The translations under genes were made by a program, and so were the position numbers. A DNA stretch of 12,726 bases from JBJXGC01 sp046154545 (lineage in GTDB: Bacteria; Chloroflexota; Dehalococcoidia; Tepidiformales; Tepidiformaceae), in assembly GCA_046154545.1 (NCBI GenBank), contig JBJXGC010000184.1, forward strand, positions 1-12,726, in the 5' to 3' direction. Below are positions 1-5,504 of this stretch, piece after piece. The notes below the pieces were generated by a model, which saw only the letters and a list, made by a program, of their open reading frames with translations, was not told where the DNA came from and did no database searches. The first letter of the stretch is position 1, and every line of letters starts with the position of its first letter.

Positions 1-912
1 GTGAGCACCATCTACGAAGTCCCCCTCATCCTCGAAGAGCGGGGTCTCGGCGATTTCGTCCTCGAGAAGCTCGGGTTGACCGGCACGCGAGACCTGGCCG
101 AGTGGCGGACGCTGGTCGAGCGGCTGAAGCACCCCTCCGGCGGCGTCGAGGTGGCGATTGTCGGGAAGTACGTCGAGCTGCAGGACTCCTACCTCTCCGT
201 GAAGGAGGCGCTGGCCCACGCCGGCATCGCCAAAAACGTGGAGGTCGATATCCGCTGGATCCCGGCCCAGGTCCTCGAATCACGCGAGGCGGCGGACGTG
301 CTCGCCGGCGTGGATGGCATCATCGTGCCCGGTGGGTTCGGCGAGCGGGGCTGGGAAGGGAAGATCAACGCCGCCCGTTGGGCGCGCACCTCGAAGATCC
401 CCTACTTCGGCCTCTGCCTCGGCATGCAGGTGATGGTCACCGAGTTCGCCCGCGATGTCTGCGGCCTCGACGGCGCGAATTCCACCGAATTCGACAGCGA
501 GTCGCCCCACCCGGTGATCAGCCTCCTCGAAGAGCAGCTTGGGATCGTGAACAAGGGCGGGACGATGCGCCTGGGCAGCTACCCCTGCCGGGTTTCACCC
601 AACACGAACGCCGCCAGGGCCTACGGGTCCGACTTCGTGACGGAGCGGCACCGCCACCGCTGGGAGTTCAACAACGCCTACCGGGAGCTGCTCGAAGCGG
701 CCGGCCTGGCCGTCAGCGGCACGTCACCGGATGGTTCGCTGGTGGAGATCTCTGAAGTAAAGGGCCACCCCTTCATGCTCGGCACGCAGTTCCACCCCGA
801 GCTGCAGAGCCGGCCGAACCGGCCGCACCCCCTCTTCCGTGACTTCGTGGCGGCGGCGATGGCGCACCGGCGTAGCCCGGTGGAGCTGCCCCTGGCGGCG
901 GCCACCGCCTGA
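1..912 (+). CDS. pyrG: CTP synthase, C-terminal part (5' end outside window)
   Basis: CTP synthase makes CTP from UTP, ATP and glutamine in the cytoplasm. What is visible is the end of the synthetase domain (SIYEVPL-like segment, codons 3-9) and the whole class I glutamine amidotransferase domain. That domain shows the nucleophile elbow GLCLGMQ with Cys at codon 139 (nt 415-417) and the QFHPEL motif with catalytic His (793-795) and Glu (799-801). The family is about 540 residues and only 303 codons are here, so the true start lies upstream of position 1; the GTG at position 1 is an internal valine, not a start. The gene ends TGA at 910-912. A short GGCCG/CGGCC hairpin follows near 918-930 without a T tract. 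Identification is certain; only the extent is incomplete. Confidence 0.97.
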   Translation: MSTIYEVPLILEERGLGDFVLEKLGLTGTRDLAEWRTLVERLKHPSGGVEVAIVGKYVELQDSYLSVKEALAHAGIAKNVEVDIRWIPAQVLESREAADVLAGVDGIIVPGGFGERGWEGKINAARWARTSKIPYFGLCLGMQVMVTEFARDVCGLDGANSTEFDSESPHPVISLLEEQLGIVNKGGTMRLGSYPCRVSPNTNAARAYGSDFVTERHRHRWEFNNAYRELLEAAGLAVSGTSPDGSLVEISEVKGHPFMLGTQFHPELQSRPNRPHPLFRDFVAAAMAHRRSPVELPLAAATA

Positions 913-1080
913 GCGCCGGCCGTCCCGGCCGTCCCCGCAGGCAATCCTTAGCCCGACCGCCAGGGAGGGCTCAGGCCCCCGCGCGATAGACGAAGCAGGC
1001 TCTTCAGGTGCGCGCAGATTCAGGAAACGTACTCGTGTGGCGTGCGCAAGAAGTTGAACCCACCCGTGGAAGCCCGCACC

Positions 1081-1109
1081 GTTAAACGCCCGTTAACACA
1101 ACCGTTAAC
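1081..1109. repeat. Three spaced GTTAA(C/A) repeats, possible operator
   Basis: GTTAAA at 1081, GTTAAC at 1092 and GTTAAC at 1104 lie in phase at 11-12 bp spacing, about one helical turn, just upstream of the predicted promoter of the riboswitch transcript. GTTAAC is itself palindromic. The AT-rich cluster stands out against a very GC-rich background. Regular helical phasing suggests a protein-binding site, but no regulator can be named from the sequence. Confidence 0.35.
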
Positions 1110-1124
1110 GCTCCGTGCTACGCT
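1093..1124 (+). promoter_or_regulatory. Candidate promoter with extended -10, ahead of the Mn riboswitch
   Basis: TGCTACGCT (1116-1124) fits an extended -10 (TGnTAnnnT). Initiation about 7 nt downstream would place the transcript start near 1131, immediately before the aptamer. A TTAACA sequence (1093-1098) resembles a -35 box, but the 20-bp spacer is longer than usual, so an extended -10 promoter with a weak or absent -35 is more likely. The assignment rests on the good position relative to the riboswitch. Confidence 0.45.
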
Positions 1125-1130
1125 TTCTTG

Positions 1131-1250
1131 GTCACAGGGGAGTAACTGACGCCACCCATCATGCGGTGGCGTTGCCAGGCCGTCATCACGCGCCACCCGG
1201 CGCCGGTCTGGTGAACAAGAGCACCACTCTTGTCCGGTGAGACTTGGGCT
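1131..1250 (+). ncRNA. yybP-ykoY-type Mn2+ riboswitch aptamer
   Basis: This leader has the hallmarks of the yybP-ykoY family, which binds Mn2+ and controls metal exporters. The conserved GGGGAGTAA stands at 1137-1145. A perfect 8-bp stem follows (1149-1156 with 1165-1172). The next helix (1175-1181 with 1205-1211) contains the conserved-looking CGTCATCAC internal strand (1181-1189) and is capped by 1190-1194/1199-1203. A 7-bp stem pairs 1215-1221 with 1227-1233. The second docking loop is GGTGAGAC (1236-1243), closing on a basal helix 1135-1138/1243-1246. A TerC/Alx-family gene, the classic target of this class, lies downstream with one small gene between. The match was made by eye from the conserved loops and helices; no covariance score was run. 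Confidence 0.85.
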
Positions 1251-1305
1251 ACATCCGTTTGGATGCGGCCCGGTGTTGTCCATCACCGGATCCGCGCAGG
1301 AGGTG
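1246..1305 (+). promoter_or_regulatory. Riboswitch expression platform with Shine-Dalgarno
   Basis: A hairpin GGGC (1246-1249) with GCCC (1268-1271) and a 6-bp stem CCGGTG (1270-1275) with CACCGG (1284-1289) lie between the aptamer and the strong AGGAGG ribosome binding site (1298-1303). CACC (1284-1287) can also pair with GGTG of the binding site (1302-1305). The same CCGGTG occurs at 1234-1239 inside the aptamer loop region. These mutually exclusive pairings suggest translational control of the small gene starting at 1311. There is no T tract, so a simple transcription terminator is less likely. The direction of the switch is inference. Confidence 0.5.
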
Positions 1306-1310
1306 CTCAC

Positions 1311-1538
1311 ATGCTGGACGAACTCTTGGATCTGGATCGAGAAGGCGGACGCCGGAACGCGGCGCCTGGACCACGGCGCCGCGGCTTCCGCGGCCTGCTG
1401 GACAGGCTCACCGGCGCCTTTGGCGACGGCGATCACGACGACGACCAGGGCGGGCGCCGCCGCTACGACGGCGACGAAGACGAGCCCCGTGACCGGCGAC
1501 GCCGCCGGGACGACGGCCTCGATTTCGGCGACGACTAA
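1311..1538 (+). CDS. Small Asp/Arg-rich protein under Mn riboswitch
   Basis: A 75-residue protein starts at ATG 1311 with AGGAGG seven bases upstream; this start is preferred to upstream in-frame codons because those lie inside the aptamer. The N-terminus MLDELLDLDRE looks like a short amphipathic helix. A middle segment (about residues 20-40) reads RRRGFRGLLDRLTGAFGDGD. The tail is almost entirely Asp, Glu, Arg and Gly (DGDHDDDQ, DEDEPRDRRRRRDD) and should be disordered. No signal peptide, transmembrane segment or cysteine is present. It lies between the Mn riboswitch and the TerC gene, so it is probably induced with the exporter. The family is not recognised. The acidic clusters could bind divalent cations, but that is speculation. 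Codon-position GC and the strong ribosome site support it being real. Confidence 0.7.
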   Translation: MLDELLDLDREGGRRNAAPGPRRRGFRGLLDRLTGAFGDGDHDDDQGGRRRYDGDEDEPRDRRRRRDDGLDFGDD

Positions 1539-1562
1539 CCCGTAAATCCCCGGCCACCATGC

Positions 1563-1604
1563 GCTGAGCCCGGCGTCCGCTTTGCGGCGGCGCCCGGGCT
1601 CAGC
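1563..1604 (+). terminator. Strong hairpin between small gene and terC
   Basis: GCTGAGCCCGG (1563-1573) pairs perfectly over 11 bp with CCGGGCTCAGC (1594-1604); further GC pairs are possible inside around a TTT loop. No T tract follows. It may terminate part of the transcript, stabilise the 3' end of the upstream message, or mark a processing site that sets the ratio of the small protein to the exporter. Confidence 0.5.
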
Positions 1605-1636
1605 GGCTGCTTCAACCACCGACAGGACGACCTGAC

Positions 1637-2599
1637 ATGTTCCTCGACCTCCTCCCCTGGGTGCTCTTTCTCGGTCTCGTGGCCGGCCTCCTGGCGCTCG
1701 ACCTCGGGGTCTTCCACCGCACCGCCCACGAAATCAAGAAGAAGGAAGCGCTCATCTGGACCGTTGTCTGGGTCGGCCTTTCGCTGCTCTTCAACCTCGG
1801 CGTCTACGTCTTCCAGGGCTCTGGCCCCGGCCTCGAATGGACCACGGGCTACCTCATCGAGAAGTCGCTCGCGGTCGACAACGTCTTCATCTTCCTGCTC
1901 ATCTTCGCGGCCTTCAGCGTGCCCAGCGCCTACCAGCACCGGGTGCTCTTCTGGGGGATCATCGGCGCGCTGATCATGCGGGCGATCCTCATCGCCGGCG
2001 CCGGCGTCCTCATCGGCACGCTCCACTGGATCATCTATGTCTTCGGCGCCTTCCTGATCTTCACGGGCCTCAAGTTCCTCCGCGACACCGACCACACCCC
2101 GTCGCTCGAGAAGAACCGTCTGGTCAAGATCGCGAAGCGGTTCCGCCCGGTGACCGAGGGCTACGAAGGCCAGAAGTTCTTCACGCGGAGGAACGGCGTC
2201 CTCTTCATGACGCCGCTCTTCCTCGTCCTCCTCCTGATCGAAAGTACCGACCTGGTCTTCGCGGTCGACTCGATCCCGGCCATCTACGCCATCACCGATG
2301 ACCCGTTCATCGTTTTCACCTCGAACATCATGGCCATCCTGGGGCTGCGGGCCATGTACTTCGTCCTCAGCGGATACCTCGCGGGGTTCACCTACCTGAA
2401 GCCGGCGCTGGCGGCCATCCTCGTCTTCGTCGGCATCAAGATGCTCCTCATCGACATCTACAAGATCGCCCCCCTTCTCAGCCTCGCCGTCATCATCACC
2501 ATCCTCGCTGTGGCCATCGCGGCCTCGATTCTGAAGAACCGCCGGGGCGGCAGTGGCGAGGCTGGCCACGACAGCGCGCTCGGCTCCACTCCCGCGTAG
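1637..2599 (+). CDS. TerC/Alx-family integral membrane metal (Mn2+) exporter
   Basis: The 320-residue hydrophobic protein has about eight to nine transmembrane segments and the length of E. coli Alx (321 aa). Family motifs are clear: an acidic membrane residue in the first helix (LLALDLGVF), EKSLAVDNVFIFLLIF, LLLIESTDLVFAVDSIPAI and the LGLRAMYFVLSGYL / LKPALAAILVFVGIKMLLID region. TerC/Alx proteins are linked to Mn2+ export and to exoenzyme metalation, and several are controlled by yybP-ykoY riboswitches, as suggested here by the aptamer at 1131-1250. ATG 1637 follows an AGGACG site. pspA begins 61 bases downstream. Substrate Mn2+ is inferred from family and riboswitch; the alternative label 'tellurium resistance protein TerC' reflects the same family. 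Confidence 0.94.
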   Translation: MFLDLLPWVLFLGLVAGLLALDLGVFHRTAHEIKKKEALIWTVVWVGLSLLFNLGVYVFQGSGPGLEWTTGYLIEKSLAVDNVFIFLLIFAAFSVPSAYQHRVLFWGIIGALIMRAILIAGAGVLIGTLHWIIYVFGAFLIFTGLKFLRDTDHTPSLEKNRLVKIAKRFRPVTEGYEGQKFFTRRNGVLFMTPLFLVLLLIESTDLVFAVDSIPAIYAITDDPFIVFTSNIMAILGLRAMYFVLSGYLAGFTYLKPALAAILVFVGIKMLLIDIYKIAPLLSLAVIITILAVAIAASILKNRRGGSGEAGHDSALGSTPA

Positions 2600-2660
2600 C
2601 CGGTCCGCCGCCCGGTTCCGCCCCATCATCCACGGCCAACCAGAACGAAAGGGAGACACC

Positions 2661-3395
2661 ATGGTCCTCAAGCGACTGAAAGCCATTTTCGAAGCCAAGG
2701 CCAACACGGCCGTGAACGCGCTGGAAGACCCTCGCGAGATGCTCGACCTGAGCTACGACAAGCAGGTCGACATGCTCCGTGACGTCAAGCGCGGGATCGT
2801 CGAAGTCACCGCCGCCCGCCGCCGCCTCGAACTCCAGGCGGACGAGATTCGCGGCCAGACCGCGAAGTTCGACGGCCAGGCCCGCCAGGCGGTCGCCAGC
2901 GGCCGCGACGACCTCGCCCGGCTCGCCCTCGAACGCAAGCAGGCCGCCCTCGGCCAGCTTGCTGGCTTCGACACCCAGGTCGCCCAGCTCAGGGGCGAGC
3001 AAGACCGCCTCATCCAGGCAGAGAGCCGCCTCGCGGCCAAGGTCGAGTCCTTCCGCACCCGCAAGGAAGTGATCAAGGCCCAGTACACCGCGGCGAAGGC
3101 GACCGTGCGTATTGGCGAAGCCGTCAGCGGGCTTTCCGAAGAGATGTCCGACGTCGGCCTCGCCGTCCAGCGGGCCGAGGACAAGACGGCCGCGTTGCGG
3201 TCGCGCGGCGACGCCATCAACGAGCTGATCGCCTCTGGCGTCCTCGACGACGCACTCGAGCCCGGTAGCTCCGCGCTCGACCGCGAACTCGACGCACTCG
3301 GGACCCAGTACGCCATCGACGACGAGCTTACGCGGATCCGGGCGGAGATCGCAGGGCCCGCGGCCACGCCACTCCTGGAGGGTGCAAAGTCATGA
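2661..3395 (+). CDS. pspA: PspA/IM30 (Vipp1) family membrane-remodelling protein
   Basis: PspA proteins form ESCRT-III-like helical assemblies on the inner face of the cytoplasmic membrane and protect it during envelope stress. The 244-residue product begins with an amphipathic helix (MVLKRLKAIFEAKAN) followed by the family's LEDPREMLDLSYDKQ segment. Long charged coiled-coil helices then run to about residue 200, with a short C-terminal acidic tail. ATG 2661 is preceded by AAGGGAGA; longer in-frame starts would overlap terC and lack the family N-terminus. The stop overlaps the next start (ATGA, 3392-3395), indicating translational coupling to the 76-aa gene. The downstream pspAA gene confirms the Psp context. 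No PspF-like regulator or PspB/C genes are in view. Confidence 0.95.
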   Translation: MVLKRLKAIFEAKANTAVNALEDPREMLDLSYDKQVDMLRDVKRGIVEVTAARRRLELQADEIRGQTAKFDGQARQAVASGRDDLARLALERKQAALGQLAGFDTQVAQLRGEQDRLIQAESRLAAKVESFRTRKEVIKAQYTAAKATVRIGEAVSGLSEEMSDVGLAVQRAEDKTAALRSRGDAINELIASGVLDDALEPGSSALDRELDALGTQYAIDDELTRIRAEIAGPAATPLLEGAKS

Positions 3396-3622
3396 GAGTC
3401 CTATCCACCGTTGCCGGCCGGTTCCTCGTCGATGAGCGGGTCGCGCCCCTCGTCCAGCAGATGGACAGCGAACTCAAAGGGGACCGCGACCGGGGCGCGG
3501 CAGACCGCTACGCCGCCCGCCGGGCCATCTTCGAGTCGCTCCTTGCCCGGTACGGCTCACCCATTCATCCCGTTTTCGCCCTTCCGGCGACCCGCCGGGA
3601 GCTCATGGAGGTTGGGCTGTGA
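3392..3622 (+). CDS. Unknown 76-aa protein inside the psp operon
   Basis: A 76-residue soluble protein whose ATG overlaps the pspA stop and whose TGA (3620-3622) overlaps the GTG start of the following pspAA gene. This placement makes it almost certainly translated and co-expressed in a set ratio. It appears mainly helical, starting MRVLSTVAGRFLVDERVAPL and containing LVQQMDSELKGDRDRG, YAARRAIFESLLARYG and, near the end, PATRRELMEVGL. There is no signal peptide, membrane segment or metal motif. I do not recognise the family; by position it could be a PspA adaptor or modulator. Pure guilt by association. Confidence 0.8.
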   Translation: MRVLSTVAGRFLVDERVAPLVQQMDSELKGDRDRGAADRYAARRAIFESLLARYGSPIHPVFALPATRRELMEVGL

Positions 3623-3897
3623 TCGTCCGCATCCTAGGTGAAGGTCAGTTCCGGCTGGACAGCGACATCGCCTTCGCCCTCAACGCCATCGATGCCGCCC
3701 TCGACATCGACCTGCAGCAAGCGCATCCGGCGGAGTTCGCCGCCCACCTGGGCGACATGCAGCGGCTCGTCCGCCAGCACGGCGTCCCCCTTGACGACGC
3801 GGAGCTGGTGCCGTCCGATGCCGTCCTCCCGGCCGAGGGCAGCACGCTCGACGAAGTGCGCGACTTCCTCAAAGCGGACGGGCTGGTGCCGGGCTAG
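3619..3897 (+). CDS. pspAA: PspA-associated protein PspAA
   Basis: The 92-residue product matches the PspAA family remembered from Actinobacteria and Chloroflexi: it opens MIVRILGEGQFRLD, has a central helical segment (NAIDAALDIDLQQ), the characteristic DDAELVPSDAVLPAEGSTLDEVRDFL block, and ends with an LVPG tail. PspAA is encoded next to PspA and is thought to be a partner in the membrane-stress response; its biochemical role is not established. The GTG start at 3619 overlaps the preceding stop by three bases. The next gene starts about 50 bases downstream with its own strong ribosome site. Confidence 0.9.
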   Translation: MIVRILGEGQFRLDSDIAFALNAIDAALDIDLQQAHPAEFAAHLGDMQRLVRQHGVPLDDAELVPSDAVLPAEGSTLDEVRDFLKADGLVPG

Positions 3898-3946
3898 ACG
3901 CCGGCGCCGCGCTCCCCCGCCCACCACAACGACCAGGAGGGCTGTG

Positions 3947-4279
3947 TTGGTTGACGAACTCTTCGAAGTCTTCGAGGACCTTTTTGAACGCCGCGAGAAG
4001 AAGCAGCGCAAGGGAAAGGGCAACCGCGGCAACGGGACGTGGGACAGTGAGGACGCATCACACCCCCAGGCGCGCACAGCGGCGCCGGCCAGCCCTCCCC
4101 TCTTTTGCCTCGAATGCGGGCAGAAGAACGACGCCGCCCAACGGTTCTGCCAGGAGTGTGGCGCGCTCCTCCCCGCCGCCGGAGAGGAGATGCGCTGCCT
4201 GAAGTGCAACGTGACGGTGCCGCTCTCGGCGAAGTTCTGCGGCCGCTGCGGCTCCCGTGTCGCACCGGCGGCCGGATAG
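3947..4279 (+). CDS. Double zinc-ribbon protein, fourth gene of psp operon
   Basis: A 110-residue protein with an N-terminal charged helix (VDELFEVFEDLFERRE), a Lys/Arg- and Gly-rich linker, and two consecutive four-cysteine zinc ribbons. The first uses Cys54, Cys57, Cys68 and Cys71; the second Cys84, Cys87, Cys98 and Cys101. The TTG at 3947 is chosen as start because AGGAGG (3935-3940) lies six bases away. The GTG at 3944 would leave only three, and would add a single residue. With the TTG start the N-terminus (M-VDELFEVFE) lines up with that of the small protein at 1311 (MLDELLDLDR). Such ribbons usually mediate protein or nucleic-acid contacts. Position suggests a Psp-linked adaptor; this is inference. 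Confidence 0.85.
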   Translation: MVDELFEVFEDLFERREKKQRKGKGNRGNGTWDSEDASHPQARTAAPASPPLFCLECGQKNDAAQRFCQECGALLPAAGEEMRCLKCNVTVPLSAKFCGRCGSRVAPAAG

Positions 4280-4517
4280 GAGAGATCTGAAGTGCTGAGC
4301 TTGAAGCTGAATAACACCGCCGTGGGGCAGCGCGCCCTGCCGCCACCATCCAGTGCGGGCGGCGGTGACGAACCTCGCGGCTGCCCGGTGCGGTTTCGCC
4401 CAATGGCGCCACTCTCGGGTGCGGCCGCCCTGCAACTGCCCCGGGCCCGCCGGATGACGCTTCGCCGCCCGGCCCGTTGCAGGCCCGTCCACGCATTGGC
4501 GCACGTGGGGTAGCGAG
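4280..4517 (+). other. Structured 238-nt leader of the sugE/gdx gene, class unknown
   Basis: No convincing gene lies here. The region can fold extensively: GGCAG/CTGCC (4326-4330/4337-4341), GCCGCC/GGCGGC (4339-4344/4358-4363), and a longer element CTGCAAC/GTTGCAG (4430-4436/4476-4482) enclosing CCGGGC/GCCCGG (4441-4446/4467-4472). GGGCAGC (4325-4331) can alternatively pair with GCTGCCC (4380-4386), which competes with the first hairpin. Competing helices before a transporter gene are typical of riboswitches. I looked for the conserved sequences of guanidine-I, -II (ACGR loops) and -III riboswitches and did not find them. In such GC-rich DNA chance pairing is common, so function is uncertain. 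Confidence 0.45.
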
Positions 4518-4838
4518 ATGCCCTGGCTACTTGTCGTCGTCGCCGGTCTGCTTGAAGTCGGCTTCGCAGTCTGCCTCAAGGAATCGAGTGGGTTCACGAA
4601 GCTCTGGCCCTCAGTGGGCGCCGCCGCCCTCGGCGGCAGCAGCTTCTTGCTCCTCACCCTCGCCTTGAAGTCGCTGCCTGTCGGCACGGCCTACGCCGTC
4701 TGGACCGGGCTCGGCGCGGCCGGCACAGTGGCCTTTGGCGTCGCCTTCCTGAGCGAGCCCGCGAACGTGCTGAGGCTCGGCTCCGTGGCCTTCGTGCTCA
4801 TCGGTATCATTGGGTTGAAACTCGACGAGCACGTCTAA
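4518..4838 (+). CDS. sugE: SugE/Gdx-type SMR transporter (guanidinium exporter)
   Basis: A 106-residue four-helix membrane protein of the small multidrug resistance family. The first helix carries the essential glutamate in AGLLEVGFAVCLK (Glu13). The signature SLPVGTAYAVWTGLGAAGT and the C-terminal LIGIIGLKL match the SugE/Gdx branch rather than EmrE. Gdx proteins work as dual-topology dimers exchanging guanidinium for protons. ATG 4518 has only a weak purine-rich site (GGGGTAGCGAG), which would fit regulated translation from the structured leader. It is a single gene rather than a heteromeric pair, fitting the dual-topology model. Family assignment is firm; guanidinium specificity follows from subfamily motifs. 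Confidence 0.95.
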   Translation: MPWLLVVVAGLLEVGFAVCLKESSGFTKLWPSVGAAALGGSSFLLLTLALKSLPVGTAYAVWTGLGAAGTVAFGVAFLSEPANVLRLGSVAFVLIGIIGLKLDEHV

Positions 4839-4919
4839 ACCGGCGCCGGAGGGCGCAAGCCACGCCCGGCCCGGCATCCCGGCCAGGCTCCAACTTGACG
4901 CCCTTCAACGGGAGTAGCC

Positions 4920-5504
4920 ATGGAACCGTCCCCACCAGGCCCGCCAGCAGGGCTCGCCACCCTGCTCACCAGGAGCCGGTACATGATGATGGCGGCCGTC
5001 CTCGCGATGGTCGCCGTCGCCGCTGGCCTCTTCGTCCTCGCCGCGGTGATCGCCATGCGCGACCTCGCTGAGGCATTCCGTGACGTTGGCGCTGGCGAGG
5101 TCAACACGGCCGAGTTGAAGGTCGGCTTCCTTCAAGTCGCTACGCTGGTCCTGAAGGCGGTGGTCTTCTACCTGATCGGGACGGGCCTCTACAGCCTCTT
5201 CATCGGCCCACTTGGCGGCCCCTCCGCCACCCGGGTGAATTCACTGACCGATCTGGAAGCCAAGATCATCGGGGTCATCATCGTCATCCTCGGCACGACC
5301 TTCCTTGAGCTCTACCAGGAGAAGGGCAACGCACTCGATAGCTTGTTCTCGGCGGCAGCTCTCGCCCTCGCGATCGCCGGACTCGGCCTCTTCCAGCTCA
5401 TCATTCGCCGGGACGAAGCGGCGGATCGCGCCAAAACCGTCACGCCAAACAACCCCGTAGCGGGGATTGGCCATGGAGGCCCAGGAACGGACCAGCCCTC
5501 ATGA
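4920..5504 (+). CDS. YqhA/UPF0114 family membrane protein
   Basis: A 194-residue protein with about four transmembrane helices (roughly residues 22-46, 68-97, 112-132 and 140-160). The initial SRYMMM block, the VLKAVVFYLIGTGLYSLFIGPL segment and the DLEAKIIGVIIVILGTTFLELYQE segment resemble the YqhA/UPF0114 family, whose function is unknown. ATG 4920 follows CGGGAG. The C-terminal tail after about residue 165 is hydrophilic and proline/glycine-rich. Its TGA overlaps the ATG of the heliorhodopsin gene (ATGA, 5501-5504), so the two are translationally coupled and probably made together. A GCGCC/GGCGC hairpin lies upstream at 4843-4856, after sugE. Role is unknown; a channel, transducer or chaperone partner of the rhodopsin is a hypothesis. 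Confidence 0.8.
   Translation: MEPSPPGPPAGLATLLTRSRYMMMAAVLAMVAVAAGLFVLAAVIAMRDLAEAFRDVGAGEVNTAELKVGFLQVATLVLKAVVFYLIGTGLYSLFIGPLGGPSATRVNSLTDLEAKIIGVIIVILGTTFLELYQEKGNALDSLFSAAALALAIAGLGLFQLIIRRDEAADRAKTVTPNNPVAGIGHGGPGTDQPS

Noticed and set aside
1535..2707. Long antisense open frame (390 codons) opposite terC
   Set aside because: Its translation is a charge-rich repeat of Glu, Asp and Arg typical of the complement of a GC-rich membrane-protein gene; terC on the other strand is unambiguous.
4292..4513. Possible 73-aa gene (GTG start) in the sugE leader
   Set aside because: An AGGAGAG sequence precedes the GTG, but the product is low-complexity Pro/Arg/Ala sequence with no domain, and the DNA is full of inverted repeats better explained as structured RNA.
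4280..4517. Known guanidine or cobalamin riboswitch
   Set aside because: Guanidine-I, -II and -III signature sequences are not visible. A CGGTGCGG ... GCCACT stretch recalls cobalamin riboswitches, but the surrounding conserved boxes are missing.
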